A DNA stretch of 64,000 bases from Paramicrobacterium agarici (GTDB lineage Bacteria > Actinomycetota > Actinomycetes > Actinomycetales > Microbacteriaceae). Shown piece after piece: positions 16,406 to 24,492 of this stretch (within the stretch, counting starts at the first letter, position 1; every line of letters starts with the position of its first letter). The stretch is from NCBI RefSeq assembly GCF_002563955.1, contig NZ_PDJE01000001.1, forward strand, positions 1,612,001 through 1,676,000, read 5' to 3'. Below the pieces are notes generated by a model. It was not told the origin of the DNA. It made no database searches and saw only the letters and a list, made by a program, of their open reading frames with translations. The translations under genes were made by a program, and so were the position numbers.

Positions 16406-18819
16406 TGGCGGTGGAACTCCCAGCCCGTGATGTGCGGCGGGTCCTCGCCGTTGGAGTACGCGTAGTCCTGGGCGTCGGCCCGCGCTGATTGCCAATCGCG
16501 AATGGCTGCGTCGGCAGCATCCTGATCGGGCTTGTCGGGAATGCGACGAACGACGTCGCTCGCGAGCTCGTAACGGTCGAGGTCGTTGAGGTTCACCATG
16601 TCGAACGGCGTCGTCGTTGTGCCGCGCTCTTTGAAGCCGTGCACGTGTAACTGGGCGTGGTTCGCGCGCTTGTACGTGAGCAGATGGATGAGCGACGGGT
16701 ACCCGTGGAACGCGAAGATCACCGGACGGTCGGTCGTAAACAGCGCATTGAACTGGTCGTGGGGGAGCCCGTGCGAGTGATGCTCCGGGTCGTACAGGCG
16801 CATGAGGTCGACGACGTTGATCAGGCGCAGCGTGAGGTCCGGGAAGCGCTCGTGCACGAGCTCTGCGGCGGCGACGGCCTCGATCGTGGGGACATCCCCT
16901 GCGCAGGCGATGATGGCGTCGGGGGTCGTGGACTCCGGATGCTGCAGGTCGAGGTCGGGCTCATAGCTCGCCCATGGCCAGATGGAGAGCCCATCGTTCA
17001 CGTGCTGCGTCGCCTCGTCGAGGCTCAGCCATGCCGGCTGCGGCTGCTTGCCCGCGACGACGGTGTTGACGCGATCGTGGGTGTCGAACACGTGCCGCAT
17101 GGTGACCAGCAGCGTGTTGGCGTCGGGCGGCAGATAGATCCGCACGATCTCGGGTTTCTTGTTGACGACGACGTTGAGAAAGCCCGGGTCCTGGTGCGAG
17201 AAGCCGTTGTGGTCTTGCCGCCAGACATGGGACGACAGCAGGTAGTTGAGCGACGCGATCGGCTGCCGCCAGTCGATGTTGCGGGACGCCTCCAGCCACT
17301 TGGCGTGCTGGTTGAACATGGAGTCGACGATGTGAATGAACGCCTCGTACGACGTGAGGAGTCCGTGGCGACCTGTGAGCAGGTAGCCCTCGAGCATCCC
17401 CTGCATGAGGTGCTCGCTGAGCGCCTCGATGACCTGGCCGTGCGGAGCGAGATGCGTGTCGTCGTCGTGGATCGCCGATGCCCAGCTGCGATTGGTGACG
17501 TCGAACACGGCAGCGAGCCGGTTGGACTCGACCTCATCGGGGCCGAACAGGCGCATGTTCGTGGAGTTGACGCGGATGAGCTCGGCGAGCCATTCCCCGA
17601 ACGCGCGCGTCGCGGAGGCCTCGCCCACCGGGTCGTGCGTTGTCTCGACGGCGAACGGGGCGAGGTCGGGAAGCTCGAGCGGCTGCTTGATGCCGCCGAG
17701 GGTCTCCGGCGACGCGCTCATGCGCAGCGGGCCCTCGGGGCGGAGCGGGTCGAGGCGCGGTGTTGGCGCACCATCGTCGCTGAAGAGCTCTTCGGGCTTG
17801 TATGAACGGAGCCACGTCTCAAGCTGAGCGCGGTGGTCTGAGTTCTCGCGAACCTCGGGCAGCGGCACCTGGTGCGAGTGATACGTTCCCTCGACCTGAG
17901 TGCCGTCGACCACCTCGGGCCCCGTCCACCCCTTGGGAGTGCGCAGGATGATGACGGGCCAGCGCGCCTCGCGCTCGGCGGCTGTGCCGTTGCGGGCCGC
18001 AGATTGAATCTCATGGATGCGGTCAAACGCACGGTCGAACGTCTGCGCCATGTGCGGGTGCACGTCGTGCGGAGCATCGGCGACGCCGTCGATGAAGAGG
18101 GGGTCGTACCCCTGGCCGTGGAAGAACGAGATGAGTTCGTCGCTGGGGATGCGCGCGAGGGGAGTGGGATTGGCGATCTTGTACCCGTTGAGGTGGAGAA
18201 TCGGCAGAACCGCTCCGTCCTTCGCCGGGTCGATGTAGTTGTGCGCGCGCCACGAAGCCGCGAGCGGACCGGTCTCTGCCTCCCCATCGCCGATGACGCA
18301 CGCGACAGTGAGGTCGGGGTTGTCGAGAATCGCGCCGTACGCGTGCATGAGGGAGTAGCCGAGTTCGCCGCCCTCGTTGATGGATCCGGGAACCTCGGGA
18401 GCAGCATGAGACGGGATGCCGCCAGGGTACGAGAACTGGCGCAGAAGCTTCTCGAGTCCTGCGCCATCGAGCCCGACGCTCGGCTCGAGTTCGCTGTACG
18501 TACCGTCAAGCCAGGCGTTGGCCATCATCGCGGCGCCGCCGTGCCCCGGTCCGCAGATGTAGAGCATCTCGCGTTGACGCTGCACGATGATGCGGTTGAG
18601 GTGCGCGTACACCAGGTTGAGCCCCGGAGCCGTACCCCAGTGGCCGAGAAGGCGCGGCTTGATGTTCTCGGGTTCCAGCGGCTCGCGTAAGAGCGGGTTG
18701 CTCTGCAGGTAGATCTGGCCCGCGCTGAGGTAGTTGGCGGCTCGCCACCAGAGATCGACAAGCTCCAAGTCGTCGGCAGGCTGAGAGGACGCGGTGTGGT
18801 TATCGCTGAGTGAGCCCAT
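16402..18819 (-). CDS. xfp: Xylulose-5-phosphate/fructose-6-phosphate phosphoketolase
   Basis: This thiamine-diphosphate enzyme of about 805 residues (family length about 790-830) cleaves xylulose 5-phosphate or fructose 6-phosphate with phosphate to acetyl phosphate plus a shorter aldose phosphate. Visible motifs are LLGHWGTAPGLNLVYAHLNR, ICGPGHGGAAMMANAWLDGT, the ThDP-binding CVIGDGEAETGPLAASW and, in the central domain, RHGLLTSYEAFIHIVDSM. ATG 18819 starts just before the conserved N-terminus; the frame runs 36 codons further without family similarity. It is transcribed alone. The enzyme gives a carbon-saving bypass of glycolysis and fits a saccharolytic organism. Confidence 0.96.
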   Translation of the reverse strand: MGSLSDNHTASSQPADDLELVDLWWRAANYLSAGQIYLQSNPLLREPLEPENIKPRLLGHWGTAPGLNLVYAHLNRIIVQRQREMLYICGPGHGGAAMMANAWLDGTYSELEPSVGLDGAGLEKLLRQFSYPGGIPSHAAPEVPGSINEGGELGYSLMHAYGAILDNPDLTVACVIGDGEAETGPLAASWRAHNYIDPAKDGAVLPILHLNGYKIANPTPLARIPSDELISFFHGQGYDPLFIDGVADAPHDVHPHMAQTFDRAFDRIHEIQSAARNGTAAEREARWPVIILRTPKGWTGPEVVDGTQVEGTYHSHQVPLPEVRENSDHRAQLETWLRSYKPEELFSDDGAPTPRLDPLRPEGPLRMSASPETLGGIKQPLELPDLAPFAVETTHDPVGEASATRAFGEWLAELIRVNSTNMRLFGPDEVESNRLAAVFDVTNRSWASAIHDDDTHLAPHGQVIEALSEHLMQGMLEGYLLTGRHGLLTSYEAFIHIVDSMFNQHAKWLEASRNIDWRQPIASLNYLLSSHVWRQDHNGFSHQDPGFLNVVVNKKPEIVRIYLPPDANTLLVTMRHVFDTHDRVNTVVAGKQPQPAWLSLDEATQHVNDGLSIWPWASYEPDLDLQHPESTTPDAIIACAGDVPTIEAVAAAELVHERFPDLTLRLINVVDLMRLYDPEHHSHGLPHDQFNALFTTDRPVIFAFHGYPSLIHLLTYKRANHAQLHVHGFKERGTTTTPFDMVNLNDLDRYELASDVVRRIPDKPDQDAADAAIRDWQSARADAQDYAYSNGEDPPHITGWEFHRH

Positions 18820-18949
18820 ATCGCGGACTCTACGTCTCTGCGCCTGCCGAAGGAAGAGGGTTGAAGGAGCGGGCAGGCAACATGTATGTCGACTTCGGCC
18901 TAACGACGTGAAAAAGCCGTCATTCAAGGCAGGCCATCGGAATGCAAGG

Positions 18950-18973
18950 ACTGTTACTATATTAAGTAACAGT
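18950..18973. promoter_or_regulatory. Perfect 9-bp-arm palindrome, probable autoregulatory operator
   Basis: ACTGTTACT (18950-18958) and AGTAACAGT (18965-18973) are exact reverse complements around the 6-nt spacer ATATTA. The site ends 17 nt before the start of the XRE regulator and contains TACTAT/TATATT, which could be its -10. Repression by the XRE protein itself is the simplest reading. Confidence 0.75.
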
Positions 18974-18990
18974 TGGCGGGAGGTGGCATT

Positions 18991-19563
18991 ATGACAGTGG
19001 CGAAGCAGCTCAAGCGCGCCCGTTTGAACGCCGGGACAACGCTTCGCAGTGCAGCGACTAACGCGGGGCTCGCTCCGAGCAATCTGTCTGAGATTGAAAA
19101 TGGCCGCCGTGACCCTGCGACCAGGCTTGCCTCCCGCATCGCCGGGTCACTGGGGTATCGACTCGCACTTATCCCTCAATACAACCGGGCATCAGCCGCC
19201 GAAGTTGCGGACGTTATCGCTGCAGCCGAACGTGACCAGGTTGCATACCGTGTTTTCTTGCAGCTGGCTGACGACCTCGCAACGGTCGACCCAACGGCTC
19301 GCGTGCTCCTGACAGCGGAAGAACCGGGTTTGACTAAGACGCGCTGGGATGACGCGATTGCGGCGCTTGTGGAGATGAGGCTCCTCGAAGTGGGCGCGCC
19401 CGTCCCAGTGTGGGCGCAGGATCGCGGCGTCGGTTCAGCCGATGAATGGGAACCGCAGCGGACGAGATTTCCCGTGGCGTACTCGACAGACATTGAAGAC
19501 GTGCCAATGCAGTTTCGCAAGCGCGGCATTCTCATTACGGAAGCTGAGTTGACGAGCGTGTGA
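18991..19563 (+). CDS. XRE-family helix-turn-helix regulator with unknown C-terminal domain
   Basis: The 190-residue protein has an N-terminal XRE DNA-binding domain at residues 4-60, with KQLKRARLNAGTTLRSAA and the recognition region LAPSNLSEIENGRRDP. About 130 residues follow that I do not recognise: a helical section with AAERDQVAYRVFLQLADDL, then VPVWAQDRGV and a C-terminal MQFRKRGILI. The layout resembles stand-alone antitoxins or phage-type regulators, but no toxin gene adjoins it. ATG 18991 follows GGGAGGTGGC. The perfect palindrome directly upstream suggests autoregulation. It is convergent with an unknown gene. Confidence 0.8.
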   Translation: MTVAKQLKRARLNAGTTLRSAATNAGLAPSNLSEIENGRRDPATRLASRIAGSLGYRLALIPQYNRASAAEVADVIAAAERDQVAYRVFLQLADDLATVDPTARVLLTAEEPGLTKTRWDDAIAALVEMRLLEVGAPVPVWAQDRGVGSADEWEPQRTRFPVAYSTDIEDVPMQFRKRGILITEAELTSV

Positions 19564-19572
19564 GTCATGCGG

Positions 19573-19613
19573 GGAGCGAGGGTGCTCTCAAGCCGTTAAC
19601 CGTTGTTCGCTCC
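19573..19613. terminator. Possible weak hairpin between convergent genes
   Basis: GGAGCGA (19573-19579) and TCGCTCC (19607-19613) are complementary around a 27-nt loop. There is no T-tract, so termination here is only a possibility. Confidence 0.25.
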
Positions 19614-19632
19614 GTCGGCACTGCCTGCTGAA

Positions 19633-20094
19633 TCAGCGGCTCAGTCCGTCGATGGCGCGGTCGAGGGTTTCGCCGAGGTCGCGTTCGCCGAGGCCTTCGC
19701 CTCCGGGAACGGGTGCGTTGCGGCGGGCGCGTGCGACAGCATCCTTCAGCTTCTGGACGGTCGGCGGTTCGCCTCCTGTGACAGGTCGCACATCGGTCAC
19801 GAGCCAGCGCTGATCGATGCCCGCGGTCGGCGAGAGTGCATCAGCGAGATCGGCGGCGGTGAAGGCCACCGTCGCGCCTTCCGGGAGAAAGCGTGCCGCG
19901 CGGTCGACGTCGGCGGCGCTGAGCCCGATGATCAAATCGACGGACGCCGTCACGACGCCCTTCTCGGCGACCACCTGTGCGGGAAAAGAGGCTGCTTCGA
20001 CGCGACTCTGGAGCTCGGCGCGCAGCTGCGCCTCGGCGTCGCTGTCGGTGCTGAAGGCAAGAATGCGGAATGCAGGATCGGGTTGTGCGGACAT
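19633..20094 (-). CDS. Hypothetical protein
   Basis: I do not recognise this 153-residue protein. It has no signal peptide or membrane segment. It begins MSAQPDPAFRILAFSTDSDA, has an alanine-rich alternating strand/helix pattern consistent with a small alpha/beta fold (VTASVDLIIGLSAADVDRAA), and ends with a basic helix followed by a Gly/Pro-rich linker and a final acidic helix. ATG 20094 follows GAGGGAG, a good ribosome site, which supports real translation. It is convergent with the XRE gene and divergent from the DUF222-like gene. Confidence 0.65.
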   Translation of the reverse strand: MSAQPDPAFRILAFSTDSDAEAQLRAELQSRVEAASFPAQVVAEKGVVTASVDLIIGLSAADVDRAARFLPEGATVAFTAADLADALSPTAGIDQRWLVTDVRPVTGGEPPTVQKLKDAVARARRNAPVPGGEGLGERDLGETLDRAIDGLSR

Positions 20095-20164
20095 CGGCTC
20101 CCTCGCTTCGCTCGCTGTCGCTCCATGCTAATTGAAGAGTGTGAGGGTGAGGGAGAGGTTGAAG

Positions 20165-20195
20165 TCGAATACTTGTTCTACGAAGATGTGTTCGA
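20165..20195 (+). promoter_or_regulatory. Two tandem LexA (SOS) box candidates over a leaderless promoter
   Basis: The actinobacterial LexA box is TCGAAC-N4-GTTCGA. TCGAATACTTGTTCTA (20165-20180) and ACGAAGATGTGTTCGA (20180-20195) each match 10 of the 12 fixed positions and touch end to end. TTGTTC (20173-20178) and TAATAT (20196-20201), 17 nt apart, could be -35 and -10, placing the transcript start at ATG 20208. LexA bound here would cover both elements. Confidence 0.65.
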
Positions 20196-20207
20196 TAATA
20201 TCGGCGC

Positions 20208-20849
20208 ATGGAACTCTTCAGTCGACTCGAGAACGCAGCGCACAAGGTGTCTCGCGTCTACGCTCAGGCTGAGACATCGGCGGTCGCTGGTCTGGCTGGC
20301 TCGGGAGGCGTGCGACGCAGGGCGGCCGTCGGCAGCGTCTCGGAACTCGTGCAGCAGATGCCTGACGACGCCGTGAATCAGTTGCTGTGGCAAGCCGGGC
20401 AGCTGCGACGTGCTGCTGATGCCGTGATCGCCATTGCTGCGGCCGAAACCAAGGGGCGGTCGGAGACTGCGGCGTCGGCGCTCGCGGGAGTCGCTCGCAG
20501 TGATGTCGAGCAGCTTGCGTGCGTGGGCGCGATGATCGAAGAGTCGGAGCGCGTGATCGATGCGTGCGGCGTCGTCGAGGCGGAGGCGTTGGATATCGTC
20601 ATCGACGTGCCCTGGTGGCACTCGATCTCTCTCGCCGTGATCGACGGTGGGCTGAGCCCGGCGTCCGCTGCCGCAATGCGCGAGAACCTGGGGGAGCCCG
20701 GCGGTGTGGTGACCACGCAGCGCCTCGCGCAGGCCGCGGAGGAACTGACGGAGCAGTTGGTCACAGCAGCACCGGATGCTGTCGCCGAGGCGTCGCGTCA
20801 AAAGCGCGCGGCGCTCGAGGGCGCAACGGAGCTCGTGAGCAGTGAGTGA
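20208..20849 (+). CDS. DUF222-like (13E12 type) protein lacking the HNH nuclease part
   Basis: The 213-residue product resembles the N-terminal helical DUF222 region of actinobacterial HNH endonuclease-like proteins: AVNQLLWQAGQLRRAADA-type helices, then the characteristic WHSISLAVIDGGLSPASAAA and AMRENLGEPGG, ending in an alanine-rich coiled helix. Family members usually run to 400 or more residues and end in an HNH domain, which is absent here. It is therefore either a truncated remnant or a short variant. There is no ribosome site; transcription probably starts at the ATG. Mycobacterial 13E12-repeat genes are known LexA targets, which fits the two SOS-box candidates upstream. The family assignment is moderate. 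Confidence 0.62.
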   Translation: MELFSRLENAAHKVSRVYAQAETSAVAGLAGSGGVRRRAAVGSVSELVQQMPDDAVNQLLWQAGQLRRAADAVIAIAAAETKGRSETAASALAGVARSDVEQLACVGAMIEESERVIDACGVVEAEALDIVIDVPWWHSISLAVIDGGLSPASAAAMRENLGEPGGVVTTQRLAQAAEELTEQLVTAAPDAVAEASRQKRAALEGATELVSSE

Positions 20850-20892
20850 GTCGGGGACAGCGCTCATGTCACGAGCACCCCTGTTCATCAGC

Positions 20893-20898
20893 TAAGAT
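20893..20898 (+). promoter_or_regulatory. Candidate -10 of tRNA-Pro
   Basis: TAAGAT sits 21 nt before the mature 5' end of the tRNA, a reasonable -10. The possible -35 (TGTCAC, 20867-20872) is weak. Confidence 0.35.
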
Positions 20899-20919
20899 GA
20901 TTGAGGCTTTTCAGCCAAT

Positions 20920-20993
20920 CGGGGTGTGGCGCAGCTTGGTAGCGCGCCTCGTTCGGGACGAGGAGGTCGTGGGTTCGAATCCCGCCACCCCGA
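20920..20993 (+). tRNA. tRNA-Pro(CGG)
   Basis: The 74-nt cloverleaf has acceptor arms CGGGGTG (20920-20926) and CACCCCG (20986-20992) and discriminator A at 20993. The anticodon stem is CCTCG/CGAGG around the loop TTCGGGA, giving anticodon CGG. The T arm reads GTGGG-TTCGAAT-CCCGC. CCA is not encoded. No integrase or obvious duplicated 3' end was seen nearby. Confidence 0.97.
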
Positions 20994-20999
20994 CTCTGT

Positions 21000-21046
21000 G
21001 ATGTCTCGCGACATAGTTCTCTTATGTCGCGAGACATCGTTTTGTT
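21000..21046 (+). terminator. Strong intrinsic terminator after tRNA-Pro
   Basis: A perfect 16-bp stem pairs 21000-21015 with 21023-21038 around the 7-nt loop GTTCTCT. It is followed by GTTTTGTT. It lies 6 nt after the tRNA and separates it from the sugar island. Confidence 0.92.
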
Positions 21047-21142
21047 ATACGGGGATAGTGTAGAGACCCATCGCTCGGTACCTTTCGTCGTTCGTCGCAG
21101 TGACGTATGTTTCGTGCGCGCCACACGGTTTCGAAAGGGGCA

Positions 21143-22144
21143 GTGTTGAAATCTCCCGTCTGGCTTTCCGCCAATCAGCCGCGCAACCGGTTTTACGAAG
21201 GTGGCGAAAAGATCGCGACGTTTCGGGGCTTGAGAACGGCTACGCCGTACACGCCCGAAGATTGGATTGCATCGACCACATGCATTTTCGGTTCACCTGA
21301 ACAAGGCCCGACTCGACTGCCAAGCGGTGCTCTGCTGCGCGACGAGATTGAGCGAGCCCCCGACGTGTGGCTTGGCGGCGCGCACGTCGAAGCGTTCGGC
21401 ACGGACACGAAGCTGCTTGTCAAGCTCTTGGACGCGGGTCAACGCCTCCCCGTGCACTTTCACCCTTCCGGGATCTTCGCTCGCCAGAACCTGGGTGCTG
21501 CCCACGGAAAGGCGGAAGCCTGGTACATCCTCGAGGCCGGGGATGTGTTCTTGGGGTTCAACCGCGAGGTTCGTCAACACGAGATTCGCGGGTGGATGGC
21601 CGCCCAGGATCACGAGGCCATGCTTGCAGCGATGCATCGGATCGCCGTCTCGTCGGGCGATCGCATCTATGTCCATCCGGGAATGCCTCACGCCATTGGC
21701 GCTGGAGTTTTCTTAGTTGAAGTGCAAGAGCCCGAGGACATGTCGGTCCTGCTTGAGTGGGGCCAGTTCGAACTCGACGGCGAGAACGAGGGCCACCTTG
21801 GCCTCGGCTTTGGCAGGGCGCTCACAGCTCTTGATCTCACGGCGTGGTCGCGCTCAGGTATCAATGCATTCGTTGTGCGAGCCGACGACGAATCTCACGG
21901 TTTGCCGCCTGGCGCCGCTCCATACTTCCGGATGAGCCGGCTAATGGTGCGCGGCACTACCCACCTTGAGGCGAGTTTCGGCATTCTGATCGTGGTCGAC
22001 GGCGAGGCCTCGCTCGAGACGGATGGCATCAGGAACGTCGTGCGCGAAGGAGAGACCATCCTCGTGCCGTTTGGTGCAGGACCGATCGCGCTCACGGGCG
22101 ACGCGCATCTCGTGTATTGCGCTCCGCCACTCATGCAGAAGTGA
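21143..22144 (+). CDS. Class I mannose-6-phosphate isomerase-like protein
   Basis: This cupin-fold sugar-phosphate isomerase has about 333 residues. Zinc-binding features are visible: LPVHFHPSGIFARQNLG, then HGKAEAWYILEAG, and further on VHPGMPHAIGAGVFLVEVQE. The family interconverts aldose and ketose 6-phosphates such as mannose 6-phosphate and fructose 6-phosphate. The frame is open to 21107, but GTG 21143 or TTG 21146, just after GAAAGGGG, are the better starts. It heads the sugar island and is convergent with the DeoR regulator. Its exact substrate may differ from mannose 6-phosphate. Confidence 0.85.
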   Translation: MLKSPVWLSANQPRNRFYEGGEKIATFRGLRTATPYTPEDWIASTTCIFGSPEQGPTRLPSGALLRDEIERAPDVWLGGAHVEAFGTDTKLLVKLLDAGQRLPVHFHPSGIFARQNLGAAHGKAEAWYILEAGDVFLGFNREVRQHEIRGWMAAQDHEAMLAAMHRIAVSSGDRIYVHPGMPHAIGAGVFLVEVQEPEDMSVLLEWGQFELDGENEGHLGLGFGRALTALDLTAWSRSGINAFVVRADDESHGLPPGAAPYFRMSRLMVRGTTHLEASFGILIVVDGEASLETDGIRNVVREGETILVPFGAGPIALTGDAHLVYCAPPLMQK

Positions 22145-22159
22145 GCGGACTTTCGCTCA
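22142..22159. promoter_or_regulatory. TGAGCG-N6-CGCTCA inverted repeat
   Basis: The half-site pair TGAGCG (22142-22147) and CGCTCA (22154-22159) recurs at two other non-coding places in the island. Here it sits at the end of the ManA-like gene, so it may instead be part of transcript termination. Confidence 0.35.
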
Positions 22160-22161
22160 TA

Positions 22162-22182
22162 TCAGGGCAGTTCAGGCCCTGA
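22162..22182. terminator. Hairpin between convergent manA-like and deoR-like genes
   Basis: TCAGGGC (22162-22168) pairs with GCCCTGA (22176-22182) around a 7-nt loop. There is no T-tract, and the stem overlaps the regulator stop. It could end transcription from both sides. Confidence 0.45.
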
Positions 22183-22930
22183 TGACCGTGCAGCCGTGAG
22201 CTTCGATCGATTCAACAGCAGAATCCGGAGCGCGAGTGTCCGTGATCAGGACGCTTACCGCGTTCATGGGACAGAGGCTCGCCAGCGCTATTCGGCCGAT
22301 CTTTGTGGCATCCGCAAGGACCACTGTCTTGCGTGACTGTTTCATCATCGTCGAGTTGACTTTGGCTCCGACCTGGTCGTAGTTGGTGCATCCAGTCGAT
22401 CCATCGACCCCGTCGACCCCAATAAACGACACATCGATGTGGTAATCGAGAAGAAACGTCTCGGCGCTCGGGCCCACCGCTTCTTGGCTGCTCGAGCGGA
22501 CTTCACCGCCCACGGTGAAGACGCGCATTCTCGGATTCTCGGTGAGTCGGATCGCAATATTGAGCGCGTTGGTCACCACGGTCAGTCCGTCTCTGTTGCT
22601 CAATAATGGCGCAAATTCCCCGATCGTGGTTCCGCCCGTGAAGCCGACGACCCTGGCATCGTTCGCGTACGCGAGGGCGGCGCGGGCGATTCTTTTCTTC
22701 TCTTCACTGTCTTCGCATGTCTTGTAGCCGAGGGGGACATCGTTGAACGCAATATGTCGCGTGGCTCCGCCGTGCGTGCGGCTCAACAGCTGCTGTTGTT
22801 CGAGCAGTTCGAGGTCGCGACGAATGGTTGCTTCTGAGACGTCGAAATGGCGCGCGAGTTCGTGCACCTCCATCGAGTTCTTCACGAGCACGGTCGATAC
22901 GATCTGCTTCAATCGTTGCTTTCGTTGCAC
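22172..22930 (-). CDS. DeoR/GlpR family transcriptional regulator
   Basis: The roughly 252-residue regulator starts with a DeoR winged helix: QRKQRLKQIVSTVLVKNSME, then DVSEATIRRDLELLEQQQLL with the diagnostic IRRDL recognition helix and RTHGGA. The C-terminal DeoRC sugar-phosphate sensor follows with VVGFTGGTTIGEFAPLL, VVTNALNIA, VGGEVRSSSQEAVGP and the SFIGVDGVD motif. Family members repress sugar operons and are released by a phosphorylated sugar. GTG 22930 matches the family start; the frame extends to 23029. It is divergent from the ABC operon and probably controls it, possibly through TGAGCG/CGCTCA palindromes in the shared region. Confidence 0.9.
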   Translation of the reverse strand: MQRKQRLKQIVSTVLVKNSMEVHELARHFDVSEATIRRDLELLEQQQLLSRTHGGATRHIAFNDVPLGYKTCEDSEEKKRIARAALAYANDARVVGFTGGTTIGEFAPLLSNRDGLTVVTNALNIAIRLTENPRMRVFTVGGEVRSSSQEAVGPSAETFLLDYHIDVSFIGVDGVDGSTGCTNYDQVGAKVNSTMMKQSRKTVVLADATKIGRIALASLCPMNAVSVLITDTRAPDSAVESIEAHGCTVIRA

Positions 22931-23013
22931 AAAGCCGACGTTAGCAAACACGCACCCAGAATGTTCGAAATGAGCAGATCGGCTGCTCGAGAATGCTTGT
23001 ATCGCGCCTAGTA

Positions 23014-23065
23014 TGAGCGCTTCGCTCACTCATGATTGACCGAAATGTTCGGAGAGTGCAAAGAT
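23014..23065 (+). promoter_or_regulatory. Promoter/operator region of the ABC operon
   Basis: TGAGCG-CTT-CGCTCA is a perfect palindrome at 23014-23028. TTGACC (23036-23041) could be a -35, with a weak AAAGAT (23060-23065) as -10. A second small palindrome, CCGAA-ATG-TTCGG (23040-23052), lies between them where a repressor could block polymerase. Element roles are inferred from position. Confidence 0.45.
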
Positions 23066-23131
23066 CACGGTGCCCGCGCAAGCGGTGCGAGGCACACGCC
23101 TCGCGCGTGACGCGGCAGAAGGGTCAAGACA

Positions 23132-24460
23132 ATGACGTTTATGCGGAAAGTGGCCAAGGGCTCAGCTCTCCTAGCTGGCGCCCTCGGCCTCACAATGGCA
23201 GCCTCGGGCTGTTCTGGCTCGACAGGCGGTGGTTCCGACCAGATTGAGGGTGCGACGATCACCGTGGCCTGGATGACGGATCCGCCGCCACAGGCAGCGC
23301 TGGATGCTTTTACCGACGAAACCGGAATCAAAGTCAAATGGACCGTCGTCGATTGGGACAGCTTGCAGACGAAGATCGCGGCGGCCGCGACATCCAATAC
23401 CTACTTCGCCGACGTCACGGACGTCGATTGGTCTCGGGTCGGTCAGCTCGGAACCCTGGGTTGGTTCTATCCCATGTCTGACTACCTCGACGTCGACAAG
23501 ATGGAGCAGGACATGCCTCAGATGAGCTCCTTCAAGTCCGACGGCGAGGTGTACGGGATTCCCTTCGACTCGTCGTACATGGTCACCACGGTGAACAAGG
23601 CGATCTTCGAGGAAGCCGGAATCACGGAGATGCCGACAACCATCGAGCAGTACACGAAGGATCTTCAGCAGATCAAAGACAAGGGAGTGCTTGACACCCC
23701 TCTCAACATTCCATTCGCTGCTGCCGAAGGCCTGTCGACGTATTGGTACCAGACCACGGCTGCGTTCGGGGGGACTGTGCTCGACGATGAGGGAAAGCCT
23801 CAGTTCTCCAGCCCTGATTCTGCGGGCTACAAAGCGGCTGAGTGGATGGTGCAAGCACTCAAAGATGGGCTTGTCCCCGAAGGAAACATCAACGTCACTG
23901 ACTCGCAGGGCATGCAGAAGCTGATGGCGAAGGGAAGCGTTGCGAGCACCTTCTCCGACTACTCGGGAAACATCGGGAGCCTCTACGATGTTCCAGCATC
24001 CTCCACTGTCGTCGACGAAGTGCAGTACATTCCCACACCAGGTGTCTCGGGACCGGCGACCAACTTGGGAAACCCGGATGGCATCGGCATCCCCAAGCAG
24101 GCCAAGTACCCCGAGGCAGCCGCGAAGTTCATCGAATGGGTGACCAGCACGGAGAACCAGGTTGACTTCGCCGGCGGATCCGGACCCGACAAGGTCATGC
24201 CGCACTACCCGTCGCCGTCCCGGTTAAGCGCCATGGAAGCCCTGACGGAATCGGGTGAACTCACTCAGGGTGAGGTGCTGACGGAACTGCTCGAGGGGTC
24301 TGAAGCAACGTTCCCGGCTGGCGCTCCGTCGTGGTACCCGGACTTTTCGCGGGCCGTGAATACAAACCTGCATGCTGCCGCCGTTGGATCGAAATCTGTC
24401 AGTGCTGCCATTGAGGACATCGCCAAGACCGCTACGTCCAATGTCAAGGAAAATTCGTGA
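23132..24460 (+). CDS. ABC transporter sugar-binding lipoprotein
   Basis: This 442-residue family-1 extracellular solute-binding protein captures a sugar for the adjacent permeases. It has a basic N-terminus, a hydrophobic core and the lipobox LTMAASGC, placing the lipidated Cys near residue 27, followed by a Ser/Gly linker. The mature part has the binding-protein pattern ITVAWMTDPPPQAALDAF, then DGEVYGIPFDSSYMVTTVNK, and near the end AAKFIEWVTSTENQVDFA. ATG 23132 follows AGAAGGG. The ABC ATPase is not encoded here; such importers often share an MsiK-type ATPase encoded elsewhere in actinobacteria. The ligand is unknown. Confidence 0.94.
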   Translation: MTFMRKVAKGSALLAGALGLTMAASGCSGSTGGGSDQIEGATITVAWMTDPPPQAALDAFTDETGIKVKWTVVDWDSLQTKIAAAATSNTYFADVTDVDWSRVGQLGTLGWFYPMSDYLDVDKMEQDMPQMSSFKSDGEVYGIPFDSSYMVTTVNKAIFEEAGITEMPTTIEQYTKDLQQIKDKGVLDTPLNIPFAAAEGLSTYWYQTTAAFGGTVLDDEGKPQFSSPDSAGYKAAEWMVQALKDGLVPEGNINVTDSQGMQKLMAKGSVASTFSDYSGNIGSLYDVPASSTVVDEVQYIPTPGVSGPATNLGNPDGIGIPKQAKYPEAAAKFIEWVTSTENQVDFAGGSGPDKVMPHYPSPSRLSAMEALTESGELTQGEVLTELLEGSEATFPAGAPSWYPDFSRAVNTNLHAAAVGSKSVSAAIEDIAKTATSNVKENS

Positions 24461-24492
24461 TTCATAACGCAACAGCGCACGCCGTCTGGGGA

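Noticed and set aside
16657-17805. Long open frame opposite the phosphoketolase gene
   Set aside because: It mirrors codon positions of the strongly supported minus-strand gene, has no family motif or ribosome site, and reads as an Arg/Val-rich shadow.
20920-21100. tRNA-Pro as an integration site for the sugar island
   Set aside because: No integrase gene and no second copy of the tRNA 3' end were found at the far side; a terminator directly follows the tRNA.
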